NCBI GenBank assembly: GCA_910586745.1
Contig: CAJUJZ010000028.1
Coordinates: 1 to 20,548, forward strand
Origin: an uncultured Mucispirillum sp.
GTDB taxonomy: Bacteria > Chrysiogenota > Deferribacteres > Deferribacterales > Mucispirillaceae
Direction of reading: 5' to 3'
DNA: 20,548 nucleotides
Shown here: positions 7,143-14,063 of the stretch, in pieces
How the letters are laid out: each line of letters begins with the position of its first letter
How positions within the stretch are numbered: the stretch's first letter is position 1
Position numbers and translations under genes: made by a program
The notes under the pieces: generated by a model
Told to the model about the DNA's origin: nothing
Database searches by the model: none
The model's input: the letters and a program-made list of their open reading frames with translations, nothing else

Positions 7143-9419
7143 ATGAAATTTGATATTGCAGCATTAGAGTTTGAAACTTTTAAAGAATTTTTACTTGATA
7201 ATTTTGTGTCATCATTTTCAAAGTCATCCTTTAAAGTTATTAACATACTTTATGATATTGAAAGTATATATAGAAGACAGAATGAAATAAGGCAGGCTGT
7301 AGAATATAGAGAAAGTTCATCATTTATTGATGATGATAATGATTTTTTCAGCCTGTTTTATTCTCTTACAGATAAAACAAAATCTTTTGACCCAATGGAT
7401 TTTGTAATAATAAAAAATTTCCTTGTAAAAATTTCACTTCTTAAAGAAACATTAGAAGAAAAAAAATATTCTCATTTAATAAGTTACAGTGAAAGTTTTG
7501 CATCGTATCAGTATTTAATAGATTTAATAAGCCAGTCTATTAATGATAAAGGTGCTGTAAAAGATGATGCAACACTAAAATTACAGGAAATAAGGTATTC
7601 TTTAAATCAGTTTAAAAATAATATTCGCAAACTTCTTTCTAATATTTTTAATTACACAAATGCTGATAAATTTATACAGGATAAAGTTATCGTTTTAAGA
7701 AACGGCAGATATACTATACCATGCAAAACAAATTTCAGTCAGTATATTCAAGGTATTATTCAGGATAAATCTGCAAGCGGCCAGACATTATATATAGAGC
7801 CTGCATCAATAGTTTCTGAAAATAATGCTATGCAGGAATTGATTATAGAAGAATCAGAAGAAATTGCAAAAATTATTTATACATTGATTACTTCTGTTAA
7901 ATCCTCATTGGTAGATTTAAATAAAACAGTAAAAAACTATTCATATTTAATGATGATATTAGAAATAGGGCTTTTCTATTCTAATAAACAGCATACTTTT
8001 GGTGAGCTTGGAAATAGTATGGTTTTTTCTCAAGTTCACCATCCACTTTTATACTTAAGAAAAGGTGATAATTCAATACCTATTGATTTTATTATAGATA
8101 ATCAAGGCGACCATATTGTAATCACAGGTCCAAATACTGGTGGTAAAACAGCAGCATTAAAATCTATAGGTTTAAATCATTTAATGTCATACTGCGGACT
8201 TCCTGTCTTTGGTAAATATTTTAAATTTATGGCTTTTGAAAGCATTTTAGCAGATATTGGCGATAACCAGTCCATTATTATGGATTTAAGTACATTTTCA
8301 TCTCACATGGTAAATATTAATAATATAGTGGAAAGGGCAGACAGTAAAACATTAGTGCTTTTTGATGAATTAGGAACAGGAACAGAACCCAGAGAAGGTG
8401 CATCTTTAGCAGTTGCTGTACTTAAATATTTAAGAAAAAAAGGAGCAACGGTTATTCTTACAACTCATTTTACAGAAGTAAAAAATTATGCACTTAACAA
8501 CAATAATGCATACTTTTATGCTGTAGATTTTGATTATTATAATTTAAGTCCTAGATATAAATTAATAAAAGATATTATGGGTAAATCAGATCCTATAATG
8601 ATAGCTGAAAGGCTTGGATTTAATAAAGAAATTATAAAAGATGCTGAAGATGAATTAATGCGGTATAAATCTTCTATTGAAGTGCATGTAGAAGATTTAA
8701 ATAGAATGCTTGCAGAAGCAGAGCATACTAAAAAAATACTTGCCGCAAAAGAAAAAGAGCTGAAGGAAAAAGAAGAAGTATTTAATGCTGCAAACCAAGA
8801 TTTGCAGAAAAAACTTAATTCTAAAGAAATAGAGTTATTAGAAGAAACATATTCACTTTTACAAAAAAGCAGAAGGCTTGCAAACCAGAAAGAAAAACTT
8901 ACAAATGAAGAAATAGAAAATGTTATTAAAAAAACTTATTCCAAAATAGAAGATGTTAAAGCTAAACAGGTAACTATTGAAGATATAACAGTTAATGATA
9001 TTATATTCCTTGATAAATATAACAGTCAGGTAAAAATATTAGAGATTTCTGGTAATAATGTTACAGTAGATTTAAATGGCATAAAAATGAAAATGAAAAA
9101 AAATGACATTGTTGGCCACAAAGTAGAGCAGGTAAAACCTAAAACTGTTAAAATAACAAATAACACAAGCAAAAGCAGCTCAAAAAGAGAAATTGTGCTT
9201 GTTGGCAGGCGAGTTGAAGAAGCACTTGATTTACTTGAAAAATTTATAGATGATTTGCTGCTTACAAGTTATGATAAAGCATATATTATTCATGGCAGGG
9301 GTTCTGGCCAGCTAAAAAAAGCAGTTCAAGAATATTTAAGAGTGCATCCAAAAGTAGCTAAATACTATTTAGCAGAACATAATGAAGGTGGTAATGCTGT
9401 AACTATAATTGAGATTTAA
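7143..9419 (+). CDS. mutS2: Endonuclease MutS2 (MutS-family ATPase with Smr domain)
   Basis: A 758-residue MutS2, slightly short of the family's usual 770-790. It has the helical core and clamp, with DKVIVLRNGRYTIPCK and SGQTLYIEP matching the MutS2 hallmark. Walker A is GPNTGGKT at 329-336 and Walker B has Asp408-Glu409 in LVLFDELGTGTEP. A charged coiled coil lies around 510-600 and an Smr domain fills about 684-758. MutS2 lacks the mismatch-recognition domain of MutS; family members suppress recombination or rescue collided ribosomes through the Smr domain. Here the Smr HGxGxG motif is intact (HGRGSG, 717-722), but the LDLRG-type motif at the domain start reads IVLVG (684-688), losing both charged residues. 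A ribosome site, AAGGGATG, precedes the ATG. Its stop overlaps that of the convergent carbonic anhydrase gene. Confidence 0.95.
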   Translation: MKFDIAALEFETFKEFLLDNFVSSFSKSSFKVINILYDIESIYRRQNEIRQAVEYRESSSFIDDDNDFFSLFYSLTDKTKSFDPMDFVIIKNFLVKISLLKETLEEKKYSHLISYSESFASYQYLIDLISQSINDKGAVKDDATLKLQEIRYSLNQFKNNIRKLLSNIFNYTNADKFIQDKVIVLRNGRYTIPCKTNFSQYIQGIIQDKSASGQTLYIEPASIVSENNAMQELIIEESEEIAKIIYTLITSVKSSLVDLNKTVKNYSYLMMILEIGLFYSNKQHTFGELGNSMVFSQVHHPLLYLRKGDNSIPIDFIIDNQGDHIVITGPNTGGKTAALKSIGLNHLMSYCGLPVFGKYFKFMAFESILADIGDNQSIIMDLSTFSSHMVNINNIVERADSKTLVLFDELGTGTEPREGASLAVAVLKYLRKKGATVILTTHFTEVKNYALNNNNAYFYAVDFDYYNLSPRYKLIKDIMGKSDPIMIAERLGFNKEIIKDAEDELMRYKSSIEVHVEDLNRMLAEAEHTKKILAAKEKELKEKEEVFNAANQDLQKKLNSKEIELLEETYSLLQKSRRLANQKEKLTNEEIENVIKKTYSKIEDVKAKQVTIEDITVNDIIFLDKYNSQVKILEISGNNVTVDLNGIKMKMKKNDIVGHKVEQVKPKTVKITNNTSKSSSKREIVLVGRRVEEALDLLEKFIDDLLLTSYDKAYIIHGRGSGQLKKAVQEYLRVHPKVAKYYLAEHNEGGNAVTIIEI

Positions 9420-10099
9420 ATATCCTTATTATAGTTTACAGGGCATACTGTTGTATCATCAAAAAATGTTACTTTGCCTGTAGCTATTCCATATTTTGCA
9501 CCAACTACAATAATTTTTCCAGATTCTATATATGGTTTTAAAATAGAGCTGTTTTTTATTTTATCTACTGTATGATATACATTTAAATCTTCTGCCCGCT
9601 CTAATAATTCAAATTTATTATTAGTTTCCTGAGATGCTCTGTCTATTGATGGCTGCACTTCATGAAGAATATCTTTTATATAGCCAAGTTCAGCACCATC
9701 ATAGTCTTCAATACAGCTTTTTACTGCACCGCAGTTTTCATGTCCCATAACTATAACAATATCTACACTGCTGTGAGTAACTGCATATTCTATACTGCCC
9801 ATTTCAAGAGCTCCCACCACATGTCCTGCTGTGCGTATTATAAAAAAATCACCCATTTCAGCATTAAATATTCTTTCAGGAGAAATTCTTGCATCAGAGC
9901 AGGTAACAATAACGGCCTGCGGATTTTGCCCATGTATTGCCATTTGACGAACTCTTTCTATATTACTTACAGGAGCAGAATGGAGAGTATATGAAGTAAA
10001 TTGTTCATTTCCTTCCTTTAAAATATCAATAGTTGTTGAATGGTCTTCTACATGATAATTCCAAAATTCTATAAATGCTTTTAAAAATTTTTTAAACAT
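9416..10099 (-). CDS. Beta-class carbonic anhydrase
   Basis: A 227-residue beta-carbonic anhydrase, interconverting carbon dioxide and bicarbonate. The zinc ligands are all visible: Cys67 in CSDAR, His120 and Cys123 in GHENCGAV, and the Asp69-Arg71 dyad. The RTAGHVV segment is also typical. The first 20 residues (FKKFLKAFIEFWNYHVEDH) are amphipathic and lack a cleavable signal, so the enzyme is probably cytoplasmic. Bicarbonate supply to carboxylases, or pH balance, is a reasonable role but not shown by context. The gene reads towards mutS2, sharing its stop region, and is divergent from hom across 226 bases. The ATG at 10099 has a weak TGAG ribosome site about 8 bases upstream and a candidate promoter at 10127-10155. 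Confidence 0.93.
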   Translation of the reverse strand: MFKKFLKAFIEFWNYHVEDHSTTIDILKEGNEQFTSYTLHSAPVSNIERVRQMAIHGQNPQAVIVTCSDARISPERIFNAEMGDFFIIRTAGHVVGALEMGSIEYAVTHSSVDIVIVMGHENCGAVKSCIEDYDGAELGYIKDILHEVQPSIDRASQETNNKFELLERAEDLNVYHTVDKIKNSSILKPYIESGKIIVVGAKYGIATGKVTFFDDTTVCPVNYNKDI

Positions 10100-10126
10100 A
10101 TATTTCTCAGTGGCTTTATTTGTATT

Positions 10127-10155
10127 ATTTTATATCATAAATGACAAATAATCAA
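10127..10155 (-). promoter_or_regulatory. Candidate sigma70-type promoter for carbonic anhydrase gene
   Basis: On the minus strand TTGATT (plus positions 10150-10155) and TAAAAT (plus positions 10127-10132) are separated by 17 bases. An overlapping TATAAA sits two bases nearer with a 15-base spacer. Transcription would begin about 20 bases before the ATG at 10099. The -35 is a partial match, and AT-rich DNA yields such matches by chance. Confidence 0.42.
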
Positions 10156-10227
10156 ATATTTATTAAGCAGTTTTGTTGAAATTTTTTGGTTTAAGTCATT
10201 TTTAGTGATTTTTTTAAATTAAAATTA

Positions 10228-10256
10228 TTGACTATACAAAAGAATTTATATAACAT
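10228..10256 (+). promoter_or_regulatory. Candidate sigma70-type promoter for the hom operon
   Basis: TTGACT at 10228-10233 is followed after 17 bases by TAACAT at 10251-10256; TATAAC at 10249-10254 is a better hexamer with a 15-base spacer. The start of transcription would fall around 10262, placing the 19-base tandem repeats in the transcribed leader. The -35 is five of six to consensus, and it lies upstream of the first gene of the operon. Confidence 0.5.
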
Positions 10257-10257
10257 A

Positions 10258-10313
10258 ACAGTTTAAATTAAATATTACAGTTTAAATTAAATATTACAGG
10301 TTAAATTGATATT
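10258..10313 (+). repeat. Three-copy tandem repeat in the hom leader
   Basis: Two identical 19-base units (10258-10276 and 10277-10295, each starting ACAGTTTAAATTAAATATT) are followed by a diverged 18-base unit (10296-10313, ACAGGTTAAATTGATATT). A fourth, partial unit begins ACAGG at 10314 and forms the hom ribosome site, AGGAG, at 10316-10320. The array ends six bases before the AGGAG site's ATG neighbourhood and probably lies in the 5' untranslated leader. Function is unknown; slippage during replication or binding of a regulator are both possible. Confidence 0.75.
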
Positions 10314-10325
10314 ACAGGAGTTATT

Positions 10326-11639
10326 ATGAATGAAGTGGTAAATGTTGGAATAATAGGCTACGGAGTTGTAGGCAAAGGGACTGTTGCCGCTTTAATGGAT
10401 AATTTTGAGACTGTTAAGCGTAAAACCGGTATAGATATTATTGTTAAAGGCATTGCAGATATTAATATTGATAAAGTAAAAGATAACTATCTGCCTAAAG
10501 TAGATATTTTAACAAAAGATGCAATGGAGCTGATTACTAATAAAGACATACATATAATTGTAGAGCTTGTTGGTGGGTATACTTTTGCAAAAGATTTTGT
10601 AAAGGCAGCATTACAGAATAAAAAACATATTGTTACTGCAAATAAGGCACTTCTTGCAGCTTATGGCAGTGAAATATTCCCACTTGCTTATGAAAATGGT
10701 GTAGATATTGGTTTTGAAGCATCTGTTGGCGGCGGTATTCCTATTATAAGAGTTATGAAGGAAGATTTAGCTGTTAATAATATTAATGAAATATACAGTA
10801 TTATTAATGGTACAGCTAACTATATATTAACTAGAATGACAGAAGAAGGCAAAGAGTTCAGCGAAGTATTAAAAGATGCACAAAAGCAGGGCTATGCAGA
10901 AGCTGACCCTACTTTTGATATAGAAGGAATAGATTCTGCTCATAAATTATCTATTCTTTCATCTATTGCTTTTTCTACAGTTATGCCAATGGATAAAATA
11001 TTTGTAGAAGGTATTTCAAATATTAAACCTATAGATATAGCTATTGCAAAAGAATTTGGTTGTGTTATTAAACTTTTAGCTATCGCAAAAAGGCATGATA
11101 ATGATATAGAAGTAAGAGTTCACCCTACAATGATACCATTAACTAATACTCTTGCTCAGGTTAATGGTGTATTTAATGCAGTTTATGTAAAATCAGATAA
11201 AACAGGTCCTACACTCCATTATGGACGGGGTGCAGGAAGTGAGGCAACAGGTGCTGCGGTAGCTGGTGATATTATTAATATTGCAAGAAATATTGCTCAA
11301 GGTATAAGTGTAAGAGTGCCTGTTTTAGGTTATGTAAAAAAAGAAGAAAATATTAATATTATTGATATTAAAGATATTCATTCAGCTTTTTATATGAGAT
11401 TAATGGTAGAAGATACTCCGGGTGTATTAGCTCAAGTAGGGCTTATACTCGCAAATAATGGTATAAGTGTATCTTCTGCACTGCAAAGAGAAGCTGGAGT
11501 GGACTGCAAAGGATGTGTACCGCTTGTATTTATGACACATGAAGTAATTGGCAGCAGTATAATAAATGCAGTAAAAGAAATAGATTCTAAATCATTTGTT
11601 AAAGAAAAAACAGTGATAATCAGAGTGGAAGGCAATTGA
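10326..11639 (+). CDS. hom: Homoserine dehydrogenase with C-terminal ACT domain
   Basis: Hom reduces aspartate semialdehyde to homoserine with NAD(P)H, the branch point leading to threonine and methionine. The 437-residue protein has the nucleotide-binding GYGVVGKG (Gly11, Gly13, Gly16), the TANK segment at 104-107, the GGGIPIIR and NGTANYILTRM signatures, and EADPTFDIEGIDSAHK in the catalytic domain. Residues from about 353 to the end form an ACT domain (MVEDTPGVLAQVGLILANNGISV), which in relatives binds threonine for feedback inhibition. It is the stand-alone Hom form and not the fused ThrA bifunctional enzyme. The ATG at 10326 follows AGGAG at 10316-10320. The stop TGA overlaps the ATG of the next gene by one base, so translation is probably coupled. 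It is the first gene of a four-gene operon. Confidence 0.96.
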   Translation: MNEVVNVGIIGYGVVGKGTVAALMDNFETVKRKTGIDIIVKGIADINIDKVKDNYLPKVDILTKDAMELITNKDIHIIVELVGGYTFAKDFVKAALQNKKHIVTANKALLAAYGSEIFPLAYENGVDIGFEASVGGGIPIIRVMKEDLAVNNINEIYSIINGTANYILTRMTEEGKEFSEVLKDAQKQGYAEADPTFDIEGIDSAHKLSILSSIAFSTVMPMDKIFVEGISNIKPIDIAIAKEFGCVIKLLAIAKRHDNDIEVRVHPTMIPLTNTLAQVNGVFNAVYVKSDKTGPTLHYGRGAGSEATGAAVAGDIINIARNIAQGISVRVPVLGYVKKEENINIIDIKDIHSAFYMRLMVEDTPGVLAQVGLILANNGISVSSALQREAGVDCKGCVPLVFMTHEVIGSSIINAVKEIDSKSFVKEKTVIIRVEGN

Positions 11640-12802
11640 TGAAATATATAGTGTTACTTTGTGATGGTCTTGCTGATAGACCTGTAAAAGAATTAGATAA
11701 TAAAACTATTATAGAATATGCAGCTATTCCACATATACATAAAACTGCAGAGCAGGGAATATGCGGCTATATTCAAACAACACCAGAGGGTATGGCTCCA
11801 GGAAGTGATATATGCAACTTGAGCATATTTGGTTATAATCCTAAAAATTATTATACTGGCAGAAGTCCACTTGAAGCATGCAGTATAGGTATAGAACTTG
11901 GTGAAAACGATGTGGCTTTCCGCTGCAATACTGTAACCATTACTAATAATATTATGGAAAGCTTTACAGCTCACCATATAGAAGAAAAATATGTTGAAAA
12001 TATTATAAATGCTTTAAATCAGGAATTTCAAGGGGAAAGCATAGAGTTTTACAAAAGTGTAGGGTATAGAAATTTAATGGTCATCCGTAATGTTTCTAAT
12101 ATGGAATTATCTACTATTCCGCCACATGATATCAGCGATAAAGATACTAATTCTTATGCTCCAAAAGGCAGTGGTGCTGAAAAATTAATTGAAATAATGA
12201 AAAGAGCAAAAGAAAAAGTATTTAATGGAAGTATAGATACTGGCAAAGCTACAAATATTTGGCTCTGGGGGCAGGGTAAAAAACCTGCACTTCCTGCTTT
12301 TATTGATAAATATAAAGTAAAAGGTGCTGTTATCTCAGCTGTTGATTTAATTAGAGGTATTGGCGTATGTGCTGATATGGATATAATTAAAGTGCCATAT
12401 ATTACAGGCTATACAGATACTAACTTTAAAGGTAAGGCAGAATATGCTGTAAATGCTTTAAAAGATTATGACTATGTTTTTATACATGTGGAGGCTCCAG
12501 ATGAAGCAGGTCATTTAGGAAGTGTGGAAGAAAAAATTAAAGCAATAGAACTTATTGACAGCCAGATGCTGCCTGTTATTTTAGAGGGTTTGAAGCAGTA
12601 TGGTGAATACAGGCTTTTAATTACACCAGACCATGCAACACCTATTGAATTAAAAACACATTCATCTGAAAAAATACCAGCCATTATTTTTGGCTCTGAT
12701 ATTAAAGCAGATGATAATAAAACATATACTGAACATATTAAATCGCCATCTTTTGATTTAAAAGAAGGTTATAAAATAGCAGAATTATTTATCAAAAATT
12801 AA
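11639..12802 (+). CDS. ApgM-like phosphoglycerate mutase superfamily protein, probable homoserine kinase analogue
   Basis: The 387-residue protein belongs to the alkaline phosphatase superfamily, in the archaeal-type cofactor-independent phosphoglycerate mutase (ApgM) family. Metal and nucleophile sites are recognisable: Asp9 in CDGLAD, Ser56 in PGSDICNLSIFGY, HVEAPDEAGH at 283-292, and Asp331-His332 in TPDHATP. A bacterial branch of this family is catalogued as a proposed homoserine kinase because its genes neighbour threonine genes in organisms lacking thrB. Here it lies between hom and lysC, with its ATG at 11639 overlapping the hom stop TGA, so I favour phosphorylation of homoserine over glycolysis. 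A true phosphoglycerate mutase remains possible. A TTG three bases earlier was rejected in favour of the ATG; GGAAGG lies upstream at about 11627-11632. lysC follows after 22 bases. Confidence 0.8.
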   Translation: MKYIVLLCDGLADRPVKELDNKTIIEYAAIPHIHKTAEQGICGYIQTTPEGMAPGSDICNLSIFGYNPKNYYTGRSPLEACSIGIELGENDVAFRCNTVTITNNIMESFTAHHIEEKYVENIINALNQEFQGESIEFYKSVGYRNLMVIRNVSNMELSTIPPHDISDKDTNSYAPKGSGAEKLIEIMKRAKEKVFNGSIDTGKATNIWLWGQGKKPALPAFIDKYKVKGAVISAVDLIRGIGVCADMDIIKVPYITGYTDTNFKGKAEYAVNALKDYDYVFIHVEAPDEAGHLGSVEEKIKAIELIDSQMLPVILEGLKQYGEYRLLITPDHATPIELKTHSSEKIPAIIFGSDIKADDNKTYTEHIKSPSFDLKEGYKIAELFIKN

Positions 12803-12824
12803 GTAAAATAAATTGGAGGAATTT

Positions 12825-14063
12825 GTGAGTCTTGTTGTTATGAAATTTGGCGGCACAAGTGTAGGCAGTATAGAACGCATACGCAATGTTGCAAAAATAG
12901 TAGAAAAGAAAAAAGACGAAGGACATGATGTAATTGTTGCAGTTTCTGCAATGTCTGGCGAAACTGACAGACTTATTGGTCTTTTAAAAGAAATCACACC
13001 TGATTACTCATTAAGAGAATATGACCAGCTTGTTTCAACAGGTGAAACTGCATGTATTCCGCTTGTTACTCAGGCACTTTTAGTTGATGGGTATGATGCA
13101 ATATCATTAACTGGTTTACAAATTGGTATGGAAACTGATATTGCTTACTCTAAAGCTCGTATTCTTAATATTAAAGGCGATAGAATAAAAAAAGCAATCA
13201 GTGAAGGTAAAATAGTGGTTGTTGCTGGTTTCCAAGGCTATAATGTGGAAACTGGAGATACTACAACTTTAGGCAGAGGTGGTTCAGATACTACTGCTGT
13301 TGCAATAGCTGCTGCAGTAAAAGCCGATGTATGTGAAATATATACAGATGTTGATGGAGTATATACTGCTGACCCAAGAATTGTTAAAAATGCTAAAAAA
13401 TTAGATACTATTTCCCATGAAGAAATGCTTGAACTTGCATCCCTTGGTGCAAAAGTTCTACAGTCAAGAAGTGTTGAACTTGGAATGAATTATAATGTGG
13501 ATATTATGGTGCTTTCTTCTTTAGAAGATAAACCAGGCACCCTTGTAACATCAAAGGAGGATAAAAATATGGAGCGTATCGTTGTTTCAGGCGTTACTAG
13601 TGATAAAAATCAAGCAAAAATAACACTTTTAGGTTTAAAAGATGAGCCAGGAGTGGCTGCTCAAATATTTATAGGTTTAGCAGAAGCAAATATAAATGTA
13701 GATATGATTATTCAAAATGTAGCTAAAGAAGATGGCAAAACTGATATTTCTTTTACAGTTCCTAAAACTGACCTTATAAAAGCTAAAGCAGCCTGCGAAA
13801 AATTAGGAAAAGATGCAGGTATAGTAGAAATATTATCTGATGAAAATATTTCAAAAGTATCTATTGTAGGCATTGGTATGAAAAGCCATTCAGGTGTTGC
13901 TGCTACTATGTTTAAAGTGTTATCTGATAATCAGATTAATATAAAAATGATTTCTACGAGTGAAATAAAAGTTTCCTGCATAATTGAAGAAAAATTTACT
14001 GAACTTGCAGTTCGTGTTCTTCATAGTGCATTTATAACTGAGAAACAAGATGGACAGCTCTAA
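12825..14063 (+). CDS. lysC: Aspartate kinase (alpha chain)
   Basis: LysC phosphorylates aspartate, the first step to lysine, threonine, methionine and diaminopimelate. From the GTG at 12825 the protein is 412 residues and starts MSLVVMKFGGTSVGS, the standard aspartokinase opening (KFGGTS from Lys7). Other signatures are SAMSGETDRL, VAGFQGYN...TTLGRGGSDTTA, EIYTDVDGVYTADPR and KVLQSRSVELGM. Two ACT domains occupy roughly 262-336 and 342-412 and should bind lysine and/or threonine. The GTG is chosen over an in-frame TTG at 12813 because GGAGGA at 12815-12820 lies between them, and over ATG at 12840, which is too far from that site. An internal start at codon 249 probably also yields a beta chain. 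The 3' end overlaps cimA by 14 bases. Confidence 0.96.
   Translation: MSLVVMKFGGTSVGSIERIRNVAKIVEKKKDEGHDVIVAVSAMSGETDRLIGLLKEITPDYSLREYDQLVSTGETACIPLVTQALLVDGYDAISLTGLQIGMETDIAYSKARILNIKGDRIKKAISEGKIVVVAGFQGYNVETGDTTTLGRGGSDTTAVAIAAAVKADVCEIYTDVDGVYTADPRIVKNAKKLDTISHEEMLELASLGAKVLQSRSVELGMNYNVDIMVLSSLEDKPGTLVTSKEDKNMERIVVSGVTSDKNQAKITLLGLKDEPGVAAQIFIGLAEANINVDMIIQNVAKEDGKTDISFTVPKTDLIKAKAACEKLGKDAGIVEILSDENISKVSIVGIGMKSHSGVAATMFKVLSDNQINIKMISTSEIKVSCIIEEKFTELAVRVLHSAFITEKQDGQL
13553..13560 (+). promoter_or_regulatory. Internal Shine-Dalgarno for the lysC beta chain
   Basis: AAAGGAGG, complementary over eight bases to the usual 3' end of 16S rRNA, stands inside lysC eight bases before an in-frame ATG at 13569. 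It is a better ribosome site than the one at the lysC start. The codons are Ser-Lys-Glu-Asp in the linker just before the ACT domains. Confidence 0.75.
13569..14063 (+). CDS. lysC: Aspartate kinase beta chain from internal in-frame start
   Basis: The ATG at 13569 is codon 249 of lysC and follows a near-perfect ribosome site at 13553-13560. Translation from here gives a 164-residue protein, starting MERIVVSGVTSDKNQAKITL, that consists of the two ACT domains alone. In Bacillus subtilis and Corynebacterium glutamicum, lysC makes exactly such an overlapping beta subunit, and the Corynebacterium start is very similar in wording (ME..V.TGV..D...AK.T). The beta chain there pairs with the alpha chain and carries the feedback-regulated lysine/threonine site. 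Production in this organism is inferred from the ribosome site and spacing. Confidence 0.7.
   Translation: MERIVVSGVTSDKNQAKITLLGLKDEPGVAAQIFIGLAEANINVDMIIQNVAKEDGKTDISFTVPKTDLIKAKAACEKLGKDAGIVEILSDENISKVSIVGIGMKSHSGVAATMFKVLSDNQINIKMISTSEIKVSCIIEEKFTELAVRVLHSAFITEKQDGQL

Noticed and set aside
9662..9994. 110-codon open frame on the plus strand inside the carbonic anhydrase gene
   Set aside because: It is antisense to a well-supported enzyme, encodes a low-complexity hydrophobic and Tyr/Asn-rich sequence, and has no ribosome site; it is a shadow frame.
12813..12824. TTG start extending LysC by four residues
   Set aside because: The GGAGGA ribosome site overlaps the TTG itself and correctly serves the GTG at 12825, which gives the standard aspartokinase N-terminus.
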